Shown: positions 9,701 to 17,900 of the stretch, piece after piece
How the letters are laid out: every line of letters begins with the position of its first letter
Numbering within the stretch: position 1 is the first letter of the stretch
Virus record (IMG/VR): IMGVR_UViG_3300021375_000025
Span: 1 to 64,000 of that record
Direction: 5' to 3' (one strand)
Source of the DNA: a virus
DNA length: 64,000 nucleotides
Made by a program: the position numbers and the translations under genes
The notes under the pieces: generated by a model
What the model was told of the DNA's origin: nothing
Databases searched by the model: none
The model's input: the letters and a program-made list of their open reading frames with translations, nothing else

Positions 9701-11516
9701 ACGTGGTGACATGGACGAAATTAAAGATTTACGTAGTGTTGAATATAATAACATTGATAGGAATCAGTTACTGGTATCCACAGGCAAAAAGAAACTTATT
9801 TTAGATGCAGGTAGTATACTAGGCGGTGGCTTTGTAGCCGGTGATGTAATTACAGGTAGTATATCAGGTGCAACAGGTACAATTATTGATGTTGTTGATG
9901 GACTTGTTGGTATTGAAGGTAATATTGTTGAAATTACGTACGATGTACTGACAGGAGTATTTAGTGATGGCAAGCCTGCAGATGGACCAGCAGCTGATGT
10001 ACTTACTGCACCAGGCGGAAAGCAAGGTAATGTTGTCGATGGTCCAGTAGATGAATGGGCTAACGGCGTTGCAAACCCAGCAAGTGATATACAAATACTT
10101 ACTTCTAGGACACCTGGTGTTGGTAGACAAACTACACTTAATTTACAAATTAACGCAGACACAATTGTTAATAGCGACATTTCTGGTACAGCGCAAATTG
10201 CACAAAGTAAGTTAAATCTAGAAGCAGCAACGACTAGAGCAAATGCAACAGGTATTGCACAAGCTGATTTAGGTAGTGCAGCATTTGATGATGCTAAATT
10301 TGAAGTTACAGATGGTTGGGTAACTGTTAAAACAGGAAGTGTAAATCTAGCAGACCTAGAAAATATTGCAACTGATACAGTTCTTGGACGCAGTGCAGTT
10401 GGAACGGGTGCAGTAAGTGCAATACCATTTAGTACAATAGTTGATGAAGGCTTAGGTTTAGCTGACGGAGACTTTACTACTATAATATTAGCAGCTAGTG
10501 ATGCCGGCGAAGCACTAATTAAAACAGGCGCAGGTACATATGGTATTTCAAATGTTACTACAACAGGCGAAGTTAATTCAATTGTTAAAACAGATGCAGA
10601 CGGTAGTGTACAAGCTAACTCACTAATACTAGGCGGTGACAGCAGCTATGAGGTATTAAGTTTAGATAGTCTAACACTTAATGTTAAAACACCGTCACAG
10701 GGTCTAATATTTACAGCAGTTGGCGGCGCGGATGCAGGATTGCCTACAGCAACATATCCAGATATGTTAATTAGTGGTAGTGTTGGCGTCGGCGGAACTG
10801 GCATCGCAGAAAGTATTCTACAAAGTACGTCAAACTTTAACGGCGAAAAAGTACTAGGTGTTGACTGGATTTATAGTAGCTTTATTGAAGCACCAGGTGA
10901 AAAAGGTGCAGCAAGTACAGCTATTGCAATCGGTGCTAATACTGGTAAAACAACTGCTGGACAAGTAGGTATTATTACTGCTGACACAGGAAGTGCTTCG
11001 AGTGTTGCACCTGCTATCTTTAGCTCAACAGGTATGGTACCAGATACCGATAACACATATGATATTGGTAGTGCATCTAAAAAGTACAAAGATGTTTATG
11101 CAACATTGTTCCGTGGTACTGCAACTGAATCATACTACGCTGACTTGGCAGAGAATTACTTGGCTGATGCGGAATATGCTCCAGGAACAGTAGTCGAGTT
11201 TGGTGGAGAAGCTGAAGTTACACAAAGCACAACACACGGTACACATCGTGTAGCAGGCGTTGTATCTACTAACCCAGCACATTTAATGAACTCACACTGT
11301 GAAGGTGATAACGTTGTTGCAGTAGCACTACAAGGGCGTGTACCATGTAATGTAATTGGCAAGGTTTCCAAAGGCGATATGCTAGTAGCAAGTAATATTC
11401 CAGGATATGCAGTTGTTAATAATACTCCAGGAGTTGGTAGTGTAATTGGTAAAGCTCTTGGAGATAAACTAGACGGTGATCGCGGCACAGTTGAAGTTGT
11501 GGTAGGAAAGCACTAA
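3711..11516 (+). CDS. Giant tail-fibre/adhesin (2601 aa)
   Basis: A very long structural protein. The N-terminus (MAKQQIDIGIEGNDG to NFQELY) is a motif shared with the genes at 11649, 19006, 19796 and 40422 and is probably the virion attachment site. The body has fibre signatures ATKLYVDNA (about residue 330) and ATKSYVDSG (about 2000), two C-x-RDV modules (about 460 and 897) and a beta-helix-like section with repeated short strands and turns. The last 155 residues run from DNTYDIGSASKKYKDVYA through YADLAENYLADAEYAPG to VALQGRVPCNVIGKVSKGD, a C-terminal domain common on marine myovirus fibres. That end resembles the layout of peptidase G2/intramolecular chaperone tails (inference). Likely a receptor-binding or baseplate fibre. 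Ribosome site ACGGAG precedes ATG 3711. Confidence 0.8.
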   Translation: MAKQQIDIGIEGNDGTGDSIRESFRKVNENFQELYAVFGIGGQISFTDLNDTPNTYEGNENKVPLVKSDGSGINLLELASDNSLDGTPDTIGFDFTVDGKVIIKQLVSKVSNDPEPILGGPMDAATQPIANVSVTQAAIDTFNSVHGTNLTTGALVIDKAFADRNYQGKAVAGGGIRLGDEPTDASGYVFTASGFSLGNLTITAHGLTEAFNGAAFIFRSTGTDPFGVVTGSTYYINVVDPNNIALYPTEEQAVERNGRILLSGGTGTFTITDAAYNANLKGNWLSNVAIPRKSIVRRQGDDMTGALNLFDHPGELAGTGLPNGPDDLQAATKLYVDNAAAESQVNLYVSTSGSDQQTFTPVGKEGRAPAYAYRTINAAARKAEEIIIAAPPEPGPYMQTMTYATGGTTALTNTVGIDSPIADRANARAIIVANKEFIAKEVTGYVDATFPNFAGTYSLEICQRDVEFILDSVSLDALLGNNANYLSRWAGIRYYSNVSAQRAIGAQRVETIAGIEYAKEIVTQYILTNTPVLTTYQDRVLQVTNLPLPDSSADEAIGNKMDIILEIINDGVLDAPQIVDGQTTYKININNSGLGFINQANPENTDIIPGKVVRGKNSGAIGRIIDYKYEAGPRAVSVVGTDEIEVQLLEPVEFVAGEPLEYGNFVRETQISIRVESGIYEEDYPIRVPANVSVKGDEFRRCIIRPKKRVSQSRWANTFFYRDAEFDGLVLGKSDIEAVAFDAQPNASRTPGTYSVSLWSTDKFGKDAEFDITIDGSGAVTDIAITNAGKDFQHGERLTVSDDQLGSGGATSVTFTIASIPNGIEYINPLTGKADGYFGYHYLTQPEKLKNTGAGYENVGKWETNALTLIDNREFIQEQVVNYIETTYPALVGSYSRAKCFRDVGLIVDALVKDFRNGSNEFSLEAQGEYYAGAVEAGTEDETVAGIQHIYTIASKLIIGENPTTLYNQAGGGAGDRMYAADLFNGSGEPAAWTTSQTYRLGNVIKFTTGLGVTTYYTPTKEHTSGANFNAAEIAEYWRVIDGPATVLQNLINTVKFAFNENYNPPLRNDQLDVFLMNDATIIRNLTVQGHGGFMCVLDPEGQVLTKSPYIQTGSSFSQSLNKQAFRGGLFVDAFVGNSAVQVTEKVDGSPFRLKIKSLGSSTQPQGLYVRRPETPSAFYIDGRRFQVNAVTAYDKSLGTAELILSPNSNSGDGFTGVTSALATGIDLDDLSSPIPLTLQTAGNRSILGNDFTQVNDLGYGLVAANGALSEMVSMFTYYCHASYYSKNGAEIRSLTGSSCYGEFGLVAEGSDPNEIPDAVALYQDMTQPAKAFDVDVILTLTGPVILTSGETVTQSLSGATGNVAVATSTTGGSNVIYITNISGAFDTTNELTGSVSGALGATSVPISVDSNGYDNPKESLAVYVYDMQDPPSNRSEVNIYHPTRPAFARYEVANAELVQHHIGEYPLLAETTDYTATKVNPAAVGFIFNLYKTIDAGYSVEFAVANDGVNYTVGDTFVVDGSLLGGVTLTNDATITVDEVDLAGAIVAVSATGTIVIEDSTPMYSGKVYKLNFSTSDSQFSANGLLEIVPFNTSIVYYRNQTHIISDLARPDVLTIRPSTALTFDENPDFVYRSISFLTSDSLGNELPTNTSQAGLDSTYDFIRLTVDSAKAQEVALAGTGTTKGNTVGDVVLAVKLADANEIFRLNNNARTPTGNRPAGWTVDSLAIEAPIITWAGKKHYVFNYRGVGAGDIVEEPGEDNIYAIVDLVDYDTINQTNATGIASTTVLGGEVVTLRAGLKAGATGSVTVNISTCRATGHDFLDIGTGGFNSSNYPNVIFGEPGEKKESNEVVEKGKGRVFYVSTDQNGIFRVGRFFSVDQGTGTVTFSASLALSDVDGLGFKRGVVITEFSTDTAMVDNASDTVPTESAVRGYVNRRLGYDVTGAPVANILGPGVLAPNGAVPMTDDLNAAGNTITNLATPVQPADAATKSYVDSGRGDMDEIKDLRSVEYNNIDRNQLLVSTGKKKLILDAGSILGGGFVAGDVITGSISGATGTIIDVVDGLVGIEGNIVEITYDVLTGVFSDGKPADGPAADVLTAPGGKQGNVVDGPVDEWANGVANPASDIQILTSRTPGVGRQTTLNLQINADTIVNSDISGTAQIAQSKLNLEAATTRANATGIAQADLGSAAFDDAKFEVTDGWVTVKTGSVNLADLENIATDTVLGRSAVGTGAVSAIPFSTIVDEGLGLADGDFTTIILAASDAGEALIKTGAGTYGISNVTTTGEVNSIVKTDADGSVQANSLILGGDSSYEVLSLDSLTLNVKTPSQGLIFTAVGGADAGLPTATYPDMLISGSVGVGGTGIAESILQSTSNFNGEKVLGVDWIYSSFIEAPGEKGAASTAIAIGANTGKTTAGQVGIITADTGSASSVAPAIFSSTGMVPDTDNTYDIGSASKKYKDVYATLFRGTATESYYADLAENYLADAEYAPGTVVEFGGEAEVTQSTTHGTHRVAGVVSTNPAHLMNSHCEGDNVVAVALQGRVPCNVIGKVSKGDMLVASNIPGYAVVNNTPGVGSVIGKALGDKLDGDRGTVEVVVGKH

Positions 11517-11668
11517 TGGATAAGAACGCTGTAGACAAATTAATTAAAGCTGGTGTAAAAGCCAGCAATGATACTAAAAATCCTCAGCAGAGGCAAGTAA
11601 TTGCTACTGCTGGAAAACTACGAATTCAAGTAAACAAAGGGGCGGAACGTGGCAAAACAAACAATTAA
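11516..11668 (+). CDS. Small basic protein (50 aa)
   Basis: ATG 11516 overlaps the stop of the giant fibre gene (TAATG), so translation is probably coupled. The product begins MDKNAVDKLIKAGVKASN and is Lys/Gln-rich with a pI that looks high; it may be a short helical protein. It overlaps the start of the next gene by 20 bp. I do not recognise it. Position between two virion genes suggests a late accessory or assembly role, but this is only context. Confidence 0.55.
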   Translation: MDKNAVDKLIKAGVKASNDTKNPQQRQVIATAGKLRIQVNKGAERGKTNN

Positions 11669-11852
11669 TTTAGGTACAAGTGCCAATAAAGGCGACGGCG
11701 ATCCGTTGCGCACAGCATTTGATAAAGTTAACGACAATTTTAATGAGTTATACACAACTGATGGAACTTTTATTAGTTTAGCTACTCTAAAAACAGAAGT
11801 AGCAGCATCAACAAGCTTCGAAGACTTCCAAGCTAGGATTGCAGCACTTTAA
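11649..11852 (+). CDS. Stand-alone fibre attachment motif protein (67 aa)
   Basis: GTG start at 11649 (ribosome site AAAGGGG). Residues 1-38 are the same N-terminal motif as the large fibres: MAKQTINLGTSANKGDGD, then LRTAF and NDNFNELY. After this there is only a short helix (TFISLATLKTEVAASTSFED) and the protein ends. It therefore looks like an attachment module without a fibre body, which could cap or block fibre attachment sites or form a heteromer with the larger paralogues. A truncated relic is also possible, though its start, frame and ribosome site are intact. Confidence 0.75.
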   Translation: MAKQTINLGTSANKGDGDPLRTAFDKVNDNFNELYTTDGTFISLATLKTEVAASTSFEDFQARIAAL

Positions 11853-11860
11853 GCAGATAC

Positions 11861-11868
11861 GATAAATA
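11861..11868 (+). promoter_or_regulatory. T4-type late promoter box GATAAATA
   Basis: Located between the 67-aa gene and the 994-aa fibre gene, 32 bp before ATG 11893. Same octamer as the other late boxes in the window. Start point expected near 11874. Confidence 0.65.
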
Positions 11869-11892
11869 TGTATAACAATAGGATAGATTAGA

Positions 11893-14877
11893 ATGGCCAA
11901 TAGATTTCCCCTAGTACTTGATACAACGGACAACAACAAGATTAAAGAAATCCAAACTGGGGATAACTTAAACCTTGCAGACAATAGTATCGTAGGTGTG
12001 CAGAACATAACTGCACTAGGAACAATTGATGCTGCTGATATAAAGGTTAATGGCAACAGAATTGTTGCTCAAGCATTTAATGATCTAACAGATACTCCAA
12101 GTACATTTGTGGGTTCTCCGAACTACTTTGTAAAAGTTAAAGCAGACGGTACCGGATTAGAATACAGACCACTTAGTGATCTAGGCAACATTGAAATTGA
12201 TACTATTACTGTTGATACTAGTATTGTTCCGAGTACAACAAATGTAGGTAATTTAGGTACAGAAGCATTAAAGTTTAACGAAATTGTTGCTACTACCTTA
12301 AAAGGAAACTTAGTTTCATACAACGAAGAAATTGTATTTGATGCGACAACTGGAAAAGTAAGTTATGCTGCGCTACAAGGTGCTCCAACTTTCCTTTCAG
12401 AATTTACAGACGATGTTGGATTTTTAAGAACACAAGATTTAGATGACCAATTAGCTGGGCTGTTTGATGAAGGTCAGCAATTTGTAACAGACATACAAGG
12501 CAGTGTGTTCGGCGACGATAGTACTGTACTAGTAGATGGTGTAAATGGTATTATCACAGGTGATGTTTTAAATTCTCAAATTACTACAACAGATTTAATC
12601 ACAACAACTGCAAGAATTACTACAACAACAGCTACTACTATCAACGGACCAGCGGCAGGCAATCTAACAATTGATGCTGGAACAAGCGGGATTATAAACA
12701 TAGGCACAGGAGTTTCTACAACTACTGTTAACATCGAAAATGCTGTAATCGAAACATTTGATCAAGGTTCAGGTTTAGGTGTTGCACAAATCACAGCAAG
12801 TACTGATCTAGAAATTACAGCAGGCAACAGAGTCAGAATAGAAGGCGGAATTCCTTTTAGATTTGCTTCAACTACTACAGCTCTTCAATTAGCAATTGGC
12901 GCTCAAGAAGGCGATGTGATCTACAATACCACATCGAGTCGTTTGCAAATGTATCAAGGCGGCTCGTGGAAAGATGTAAACGGTAACGTTGAAGCAACAA
13001 CAGGAACATCAACTTTTAATGATGTTACTATAGCAGGCAACTTGATAGTACAAGGTACAACTACAAGTATCGAAACAACTAATACAACAATTACTGATAA
13101 TGTAATTGTTTTGAATAACGGTGAAGTAGGTGCTGGTGTAACTGCTACTACGTCAGGTATCGAAGTTGATAGAGGTTCGGCAGATAATAGGTCCTTAGTA
13201 TGGACAGAAAACTTTGGTGGCAAATGGATAGTCACTGATGATGCTACATTCCTTGCTAATAGAATTGAAGCTAATTACCTTGTAGGAAGTTTATCAGTAT
13301 CGACTGATGATCTTGTAATGACAGACGGTAATGTTACTGCAACTGGCACACTTACAATGGGCGGCAACGGAATTGTACAAGTTGTTAGTGTCTCAACTGA
13401 TATTGAATTGTTGCCAGTTGGTAAGGTATTTGTTGACGGTAACTTAGAAGTTACAGGAAATACCACTATTACAGGTAGTATAGAAGCAGCAGCATTTAAA
13501 GGTACGTTTGTAGGTGACGATAGTACTATACTAGTAGACGGTGTTGCAGGCAAGATTGTAGGCGATATTGACAATGCCGAAGTAGTTACAACAACTGTAC
13601 AAGGTAGAGATAGCGAAGCATTAAACATTTACAGAGGCACAACTGGTTCTGTATTAGTGGGCGATGCGTCAAGTGGATCAATGAGTGTTAGTGACAGCGG
13701 CATTAATATTACTGCTACTGCCGGAGTTGATATCAACGGCGCTGCAACTGGAACAGTTAATATCGGCACAGGTGCTACAACCGGAAATGTTACTATTGGT
13801 AAGGTAGGAAATACTACAACAATCAATGGAACACTTAATGCTGCACTAACAGGCAATGTAAACGGTAATATAACTGGTGATGTAACTGGTGATGTAACTG
13901 GTAACATCGACAACACTGCACTAACTATAGGCACAACAGATGCAGCAACAATTGCAATCGGTAATGCAGGTAGCACAACTACAATTAATGGAATAGTTAA
14001 TTTTGGTACAGCATTAGTTGCAGCTAATATTACAGCAGATGATAGTATTATTATTCAAACAGACGGCAATAGTGCGTCTGAAGCAATAACACTATTCCCA
14101 AAAGGCACAGACACATCGATTTATTTAAGAGCTAATGCACTAAGATTGTTAGGTACACCATTTGTAGATTCAATAGCAGCTCAAGGCGGCATTGTTGGAG
14201 ACATAAAAGGTAGTGTTGTAGCAGACGATAGTACTATACTAGTCGACAGTGTAGGCGGCAAGATTGTAGGCGATATAGAATCTACAAACATACACGGGCA
14301 AGCATTTAAAGCAGATACAATTGTTAATAATACTGGTGATATATTAGATATCACAGCAGGTACATTCTTAAACATATTTGGCGGAGCAGACGATCTTGGT
14401 ATATCAAATATACAACTAGACAAGAATGGCATTAATCATATTGAATTAAAAACAGAGCCAGGAAATCCTCTAGATCCAAGTGACTATGCAAGAATTGCAA
14501 TCAATGCTGGTACCAATGAAGGCGATGTAAGAATTGGTACTCCGACATCGACAAGAAATCAAGTTGTAGAAATATATAATGCAACTGTTACTGGATCGTT
14601 AATTGGTTCAGTTACTGGTTCAGTTACTGGTTCAGTTACTGGTGACTTACAAGGTAGTGTATTTGCAGACGATAGTTCTGTTATGGTAGATGGATTAAAC
14701 TATGCAATCTTTAGTGATATGATGACACTAACTCCATTAAATGTAGAACCAGATTCTCCTGTTAGCGGAATGATAGTAGTAGCAGACGGTGTAAGTTGGG
14801 ATCCAGGATTTACCGGAGTAGATACTTTAGTAGTGTACTTAAACGGTGCTTGGCGACAGGTTGCAGCTGGTGTATAA
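11893..14877 (+). CDS. Tail-fibre-like structural protein (994 aa) with DDST repeats
   Basis: Begins MANRFPLVLDTTDNNKIKEI, a common N-terminus of marine myovirus virion proteins. The body carries a recurring module, GSVFGDDSTVLVDGVNG and relatives (about residues 208, 540, 780 and 925), which also occurs in the fibres at 19006 and 40422, and short Gly-x-Val-Thr repeats (nt 13855-13915 and 14590-14650) suited to a beta-helix or triple-beta shaft. The end (WDPGFTGVDTLVVYLNGAWR) resembles fibre tips. ATG 11893 follows AGGATAGATTAGA and a late box. Likely a trimeric fibre; its receptor is unknown. Confidence 0.78.
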   Translation: MANRFPLVLDTTDNNKIKEIQTGDNLNLADNSIVGVQNITALGTIDAADIKVNGNRIVAQAFNDLTDTPSTFVGSPNYFVKVKADGTGLEYRPLSDLGNIEIDTITVDTSIVPSTTNVGNLGTEALKFNEIVATTLKGNLVSYNEEIVFDATTGKVSYAALQGAPTFLSEFTDDVGFLRTQDLDDQLAGLFDEGQQFVTDIQGSVFGDDSTVLVDGVNGIITGDVLNSQITTTDLITTTARITTTTATTINGPAAGNLTIDAGTSGIINIGTGVSTTTVNIENAVIETFDQGSGLGVAQITASTDLEITAGNRVRIEGGIPFRFASTTTALQLAIGAQEGDVIYNTTSSRLQMYQGGSWKDVNGNVEATTGTSTFNDVTIAGNLIVQGTTTSIETTNTTITDNVIVLNNGEVGAGVTATTSGIEVDRGSADNRSLVWTENFGGKWIVTDDATFLANRIEANYLVGSLSVSTDDLVMTDGNVTATGTLTMGGNGIVQVVSVSTDIELLPVGKVFVDGNLEVTGNTTITGSIEAAAFKGTFVGDDSTILVDGVAGKIVGDIDNAEVVTTTVQGRDSEALNIYRGTTGSVLVGDASSGSMSVSDSGINITATAGVDINGAATGTVNIGTGATTGNVTIGKVGNTTTINGTLNAALTGNVNGNITGDVTGDVTGNIDNTALTIGTTDAATIAIGNAGSTTTINGIVNFGTALVAANITADDSIIIQTDGNSASEAITLFPKGTDTSIYLRANALRLLGTPFVDSIAAQGGIVGDIKGSVVADDSTILVDSVGGKIVGDIESTNIHGQAFKADTIVNNTGDILDITAGTFLNIFGGADDLGISNIQLDKNGINHIELKTEPGNPLDPSDYARIAINAGTNEGDVRIGTPTSTRNQVVEIYNATVTGSLIGSVTGSVTGSVTGDLQGSVFADDSSVMVDGLNYAIFSDMMTLTPLNVEPDSPVSGMIVVADGVSWDPGFTGVDTLVVYLNGAWRQVAAGV

Positions 14878-14878
14878 C

Positions 14879-14886
14879 GATAAATA
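14879..14886 (+). promoter_or_regulatory. T4-type late promoter box GATAAATA
   Basis: Immediately after the 994-aa fibre stop and 21 bp before the subtilase start. The octamer is followed by an A/T-rich stretch and AGGAAAAAG. Confidence 0.65.
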
Positions 14887-14906
14887 TATAAAATAGGAAA
14901 AAGCAA

Positions 14907-17900
14907 ATGAGCGAAAAAGAATATATTGTAAGTTTAAATAAAGGTGTAGACTACGAAGCCTTTAATCAAGAAATGATTGCCGCAACAGGTGCAGGCGATA
15001 TTCCAAGACGCTCAGTTGATGTTGCTAATGCAAGACTTTCTTCAAACCGCAATACACACTATAGTTTAACTGATGCAGAAGCAGAAACACTAAGTAATGA
15101 TCCTAGAGTATATGGTGTAACTTTGCTTCCAGATTTAGATCCAGATATTGGGATTGGGTTTGATACAGCCCAAACTGGAGACTTTACAAAAACTACACTG
15201 GACCGCGGTGACTTCCTAAACTGGGGTATGCGCAGAATGAACGAAGCTCTTAACCCGTATGTAGGAGTTAATGTAACTGGCAGCTATAATTATACGTTAG
15301 ACGGTACAGGTGTTGATGTAGTTATTATGGATAGCGGCCTACAGATTGACCATCCAGAATTTCAAGATGCAAATGGTGTAAGTAGAGTTGTAGAACTCGA
15401 CTGGACAACAGCTAGTGGAATTGTTGGCATGCCTGCACAAAGTGTAAACTACTACAGAGATTTTGACGGACACGGTACACATGTAGCTGGCACAGCAACA
15501 GGTAAAACTTATGGTTGGGCAAAGAACGCTAAAATTTATAGTTTAAAACTTTCAGGTTTAGAAGGAGAAGGCGATAGCGGAACAGGGACAAGCGCAACGT
15601 ATGCTTTTGATTGTATAAAAGAATGGCACAAAGCTAAGCCAATTGATCCTGCAACAGGTGCAAAACGTCCTACAGTAGTTAATATGAGTTGGGGATACCT
15701 TAGATTTTATGATACTGTTGTTAGTATGACTTATCGCGGAACTTCAAAAACTGGAACAGACATTGACTCAACTTCAAAGCGTTGGGCGTTCGGATTGCCG
15801 CCGACCAACAATGGTGTACGATATACTACAAATGTTAGAATACCATCAGTTGATGTTGATATGGAAGAACTAATTGACGCAGGCGTACACGTTATGGTAG
15901 CGGCAGGCAATAGAAGTCACAAAGTTGACATAGTAGGCGGCGCCGATTACGATAATTTGCTTGTGGCTAATACTGGATCTGTAAACTATCAACGAGGTTC
16001 GTCGCCTTATAGTGTAAACGCACATATAGTCGGTAACGTAGATAGTAATATAAATGCAGGAGGATTAGAACAAAAAGCTGCAAGTTCAGAAGCAGGGCCA
16101 GGTGTTAGTGTATTTGCTCCAGGCACAGATATTATGAGTGCAATGAGTACTACAAACAAGTTCGGAGCAACTACGATTAATAATCCGTATCCTGCAAATT
16201 CAAGTTTCTTAATTAATAATATAAGCGGCACTAGTATGGCAGCTCCACAAGTAGCTGGAATGACAGCACTATGGTTGCAATTAAATCCTGGCGCAACACC
16301 TGCACAAGCACTAGCGTTTGTTAATACTACGGCTAAGACCACTGCACTATACGATACAGATTCTCCTGCTACTGATTATACTGATACTCGCAGCTTGTTG
16401 GGAGCAACAAATAGATTTGCATTTAATAAATTTAACAGTGCAACACAACTAACTATGGGCACAGTAGCAGAAGCTGTTGCTCCTGGTGCAGTAGCAACAT
16501 ATTCATTGTCATCAAGTGCAGCAAGTGTTAATGAAGGCAGTAGTGTAACAATTACTCTTACTACTACTAATGTTGCTAATGGCACGTCAGTCGGGTATCT
16601 TATATCTGGCATCGAATCAGGCGATATTAGTGAATCACTCACAGGTAACTTTACTGTAACTGGAAATACAGCAACAGCTACATTTAATATAATAGCAGAT
16701 GCGACTACAGAAGGCGTACAAACTATGTTATTATCTCTAATTGGTATTAGTGAGTCTGTTAGTGTTACAGTTAATGATACAAGTACTACACCGTTAGTAC
16801 CTGCTTATGCAGTGTCACCAGCAGCAACCAACGTAAATGAAGGTAGTGCCTTAGTATTCAACGTTACTACAACTAACGTAAGTGATGCAACTACACTATA
16901 TTGGAGTGTTACAAATGCAGGCGACTTTAGTACATCAACCGGTAGCTTTACAATTACAAGTAACGCAGGTTCGTTTAGTGTTACTCCAACTGCTGATACA
17001 ACAACTGAAGGCGCAGAAACATTTACTGCAAGTGTGAGAACAGGTAGTGTAAGTGGAACAATAGTTGCAACTTCGAGTACAGTTACAATTAACGATACAA
17101 GTACTACACCTGGCGGCAGCGAATCTTACTCACTTGCTGTAAGTTCAAGTTCTCTCCAGGAAGGCGAGAAGACAACGTTCACACTTACTACAGCAAATGT
17201 AGCTGATGCAACTAGCGTACCATACACAATCACAGGTGTTACTTCAAGTGATTTGAATACTGGTCCAAGGGCAAGCGGCACAGTAGGAAATACTGTAGGA
17301 TACGGTAGTAATTTCTTTACTAGAGAAGTTAGAACAGCAGGTATTAGATTAGTTAGTGCAGGATCAGTAGGCGGACAAACAGCAGTACCAGATGCATTTA
17401 TTGAAAAAGTAGCACGTATGTTCCAGTTGTTTACTGATAGTGCAGGTGCAGGTATTAACGCAGGCAAACAAAACCAAATGATAGAAACATTACTTGGTAA
17501 TACAACATCTTATCACTCGCCAAAGCCAACTATACAAAGAATTGCAAGAGGCGCCGGCGGAGATTATACTCCAAACTTCTTAGATGATGCAGGCATACGC
17601 TTTTGGGGTTTAGAACCATTGTTTGATGAAACAGTAGCTAACGATATGGTATGGTACTTAAACAGTAGTGGTACTCCTGGAACAGGCGACGAAGATGCAC
17701 AAGAAGTTATTGAACATGTATTCCACACACTACACATGCATGGTATAGATGCAGTAACATTAAAAATGTATCCAACTCTAAGTGCAGATTGGGCAACTAG
17801 TGATTTGTATAACGCAATGGCTGAAGCATTTGATGGCAACTTTTGGGATCCATCAGGATATCAAAGTCCATCAAACGCTTGGAAGACAGATCCAGATGCA

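Noticed and set aside
9764-10180. 138-aa minus-strand frame in the giant fibre gene
   Set aside because: Shadow of the fibre repeats; composition (Ser/Pro/Thr) mirrors the plus-strand codons and no start signal is present.
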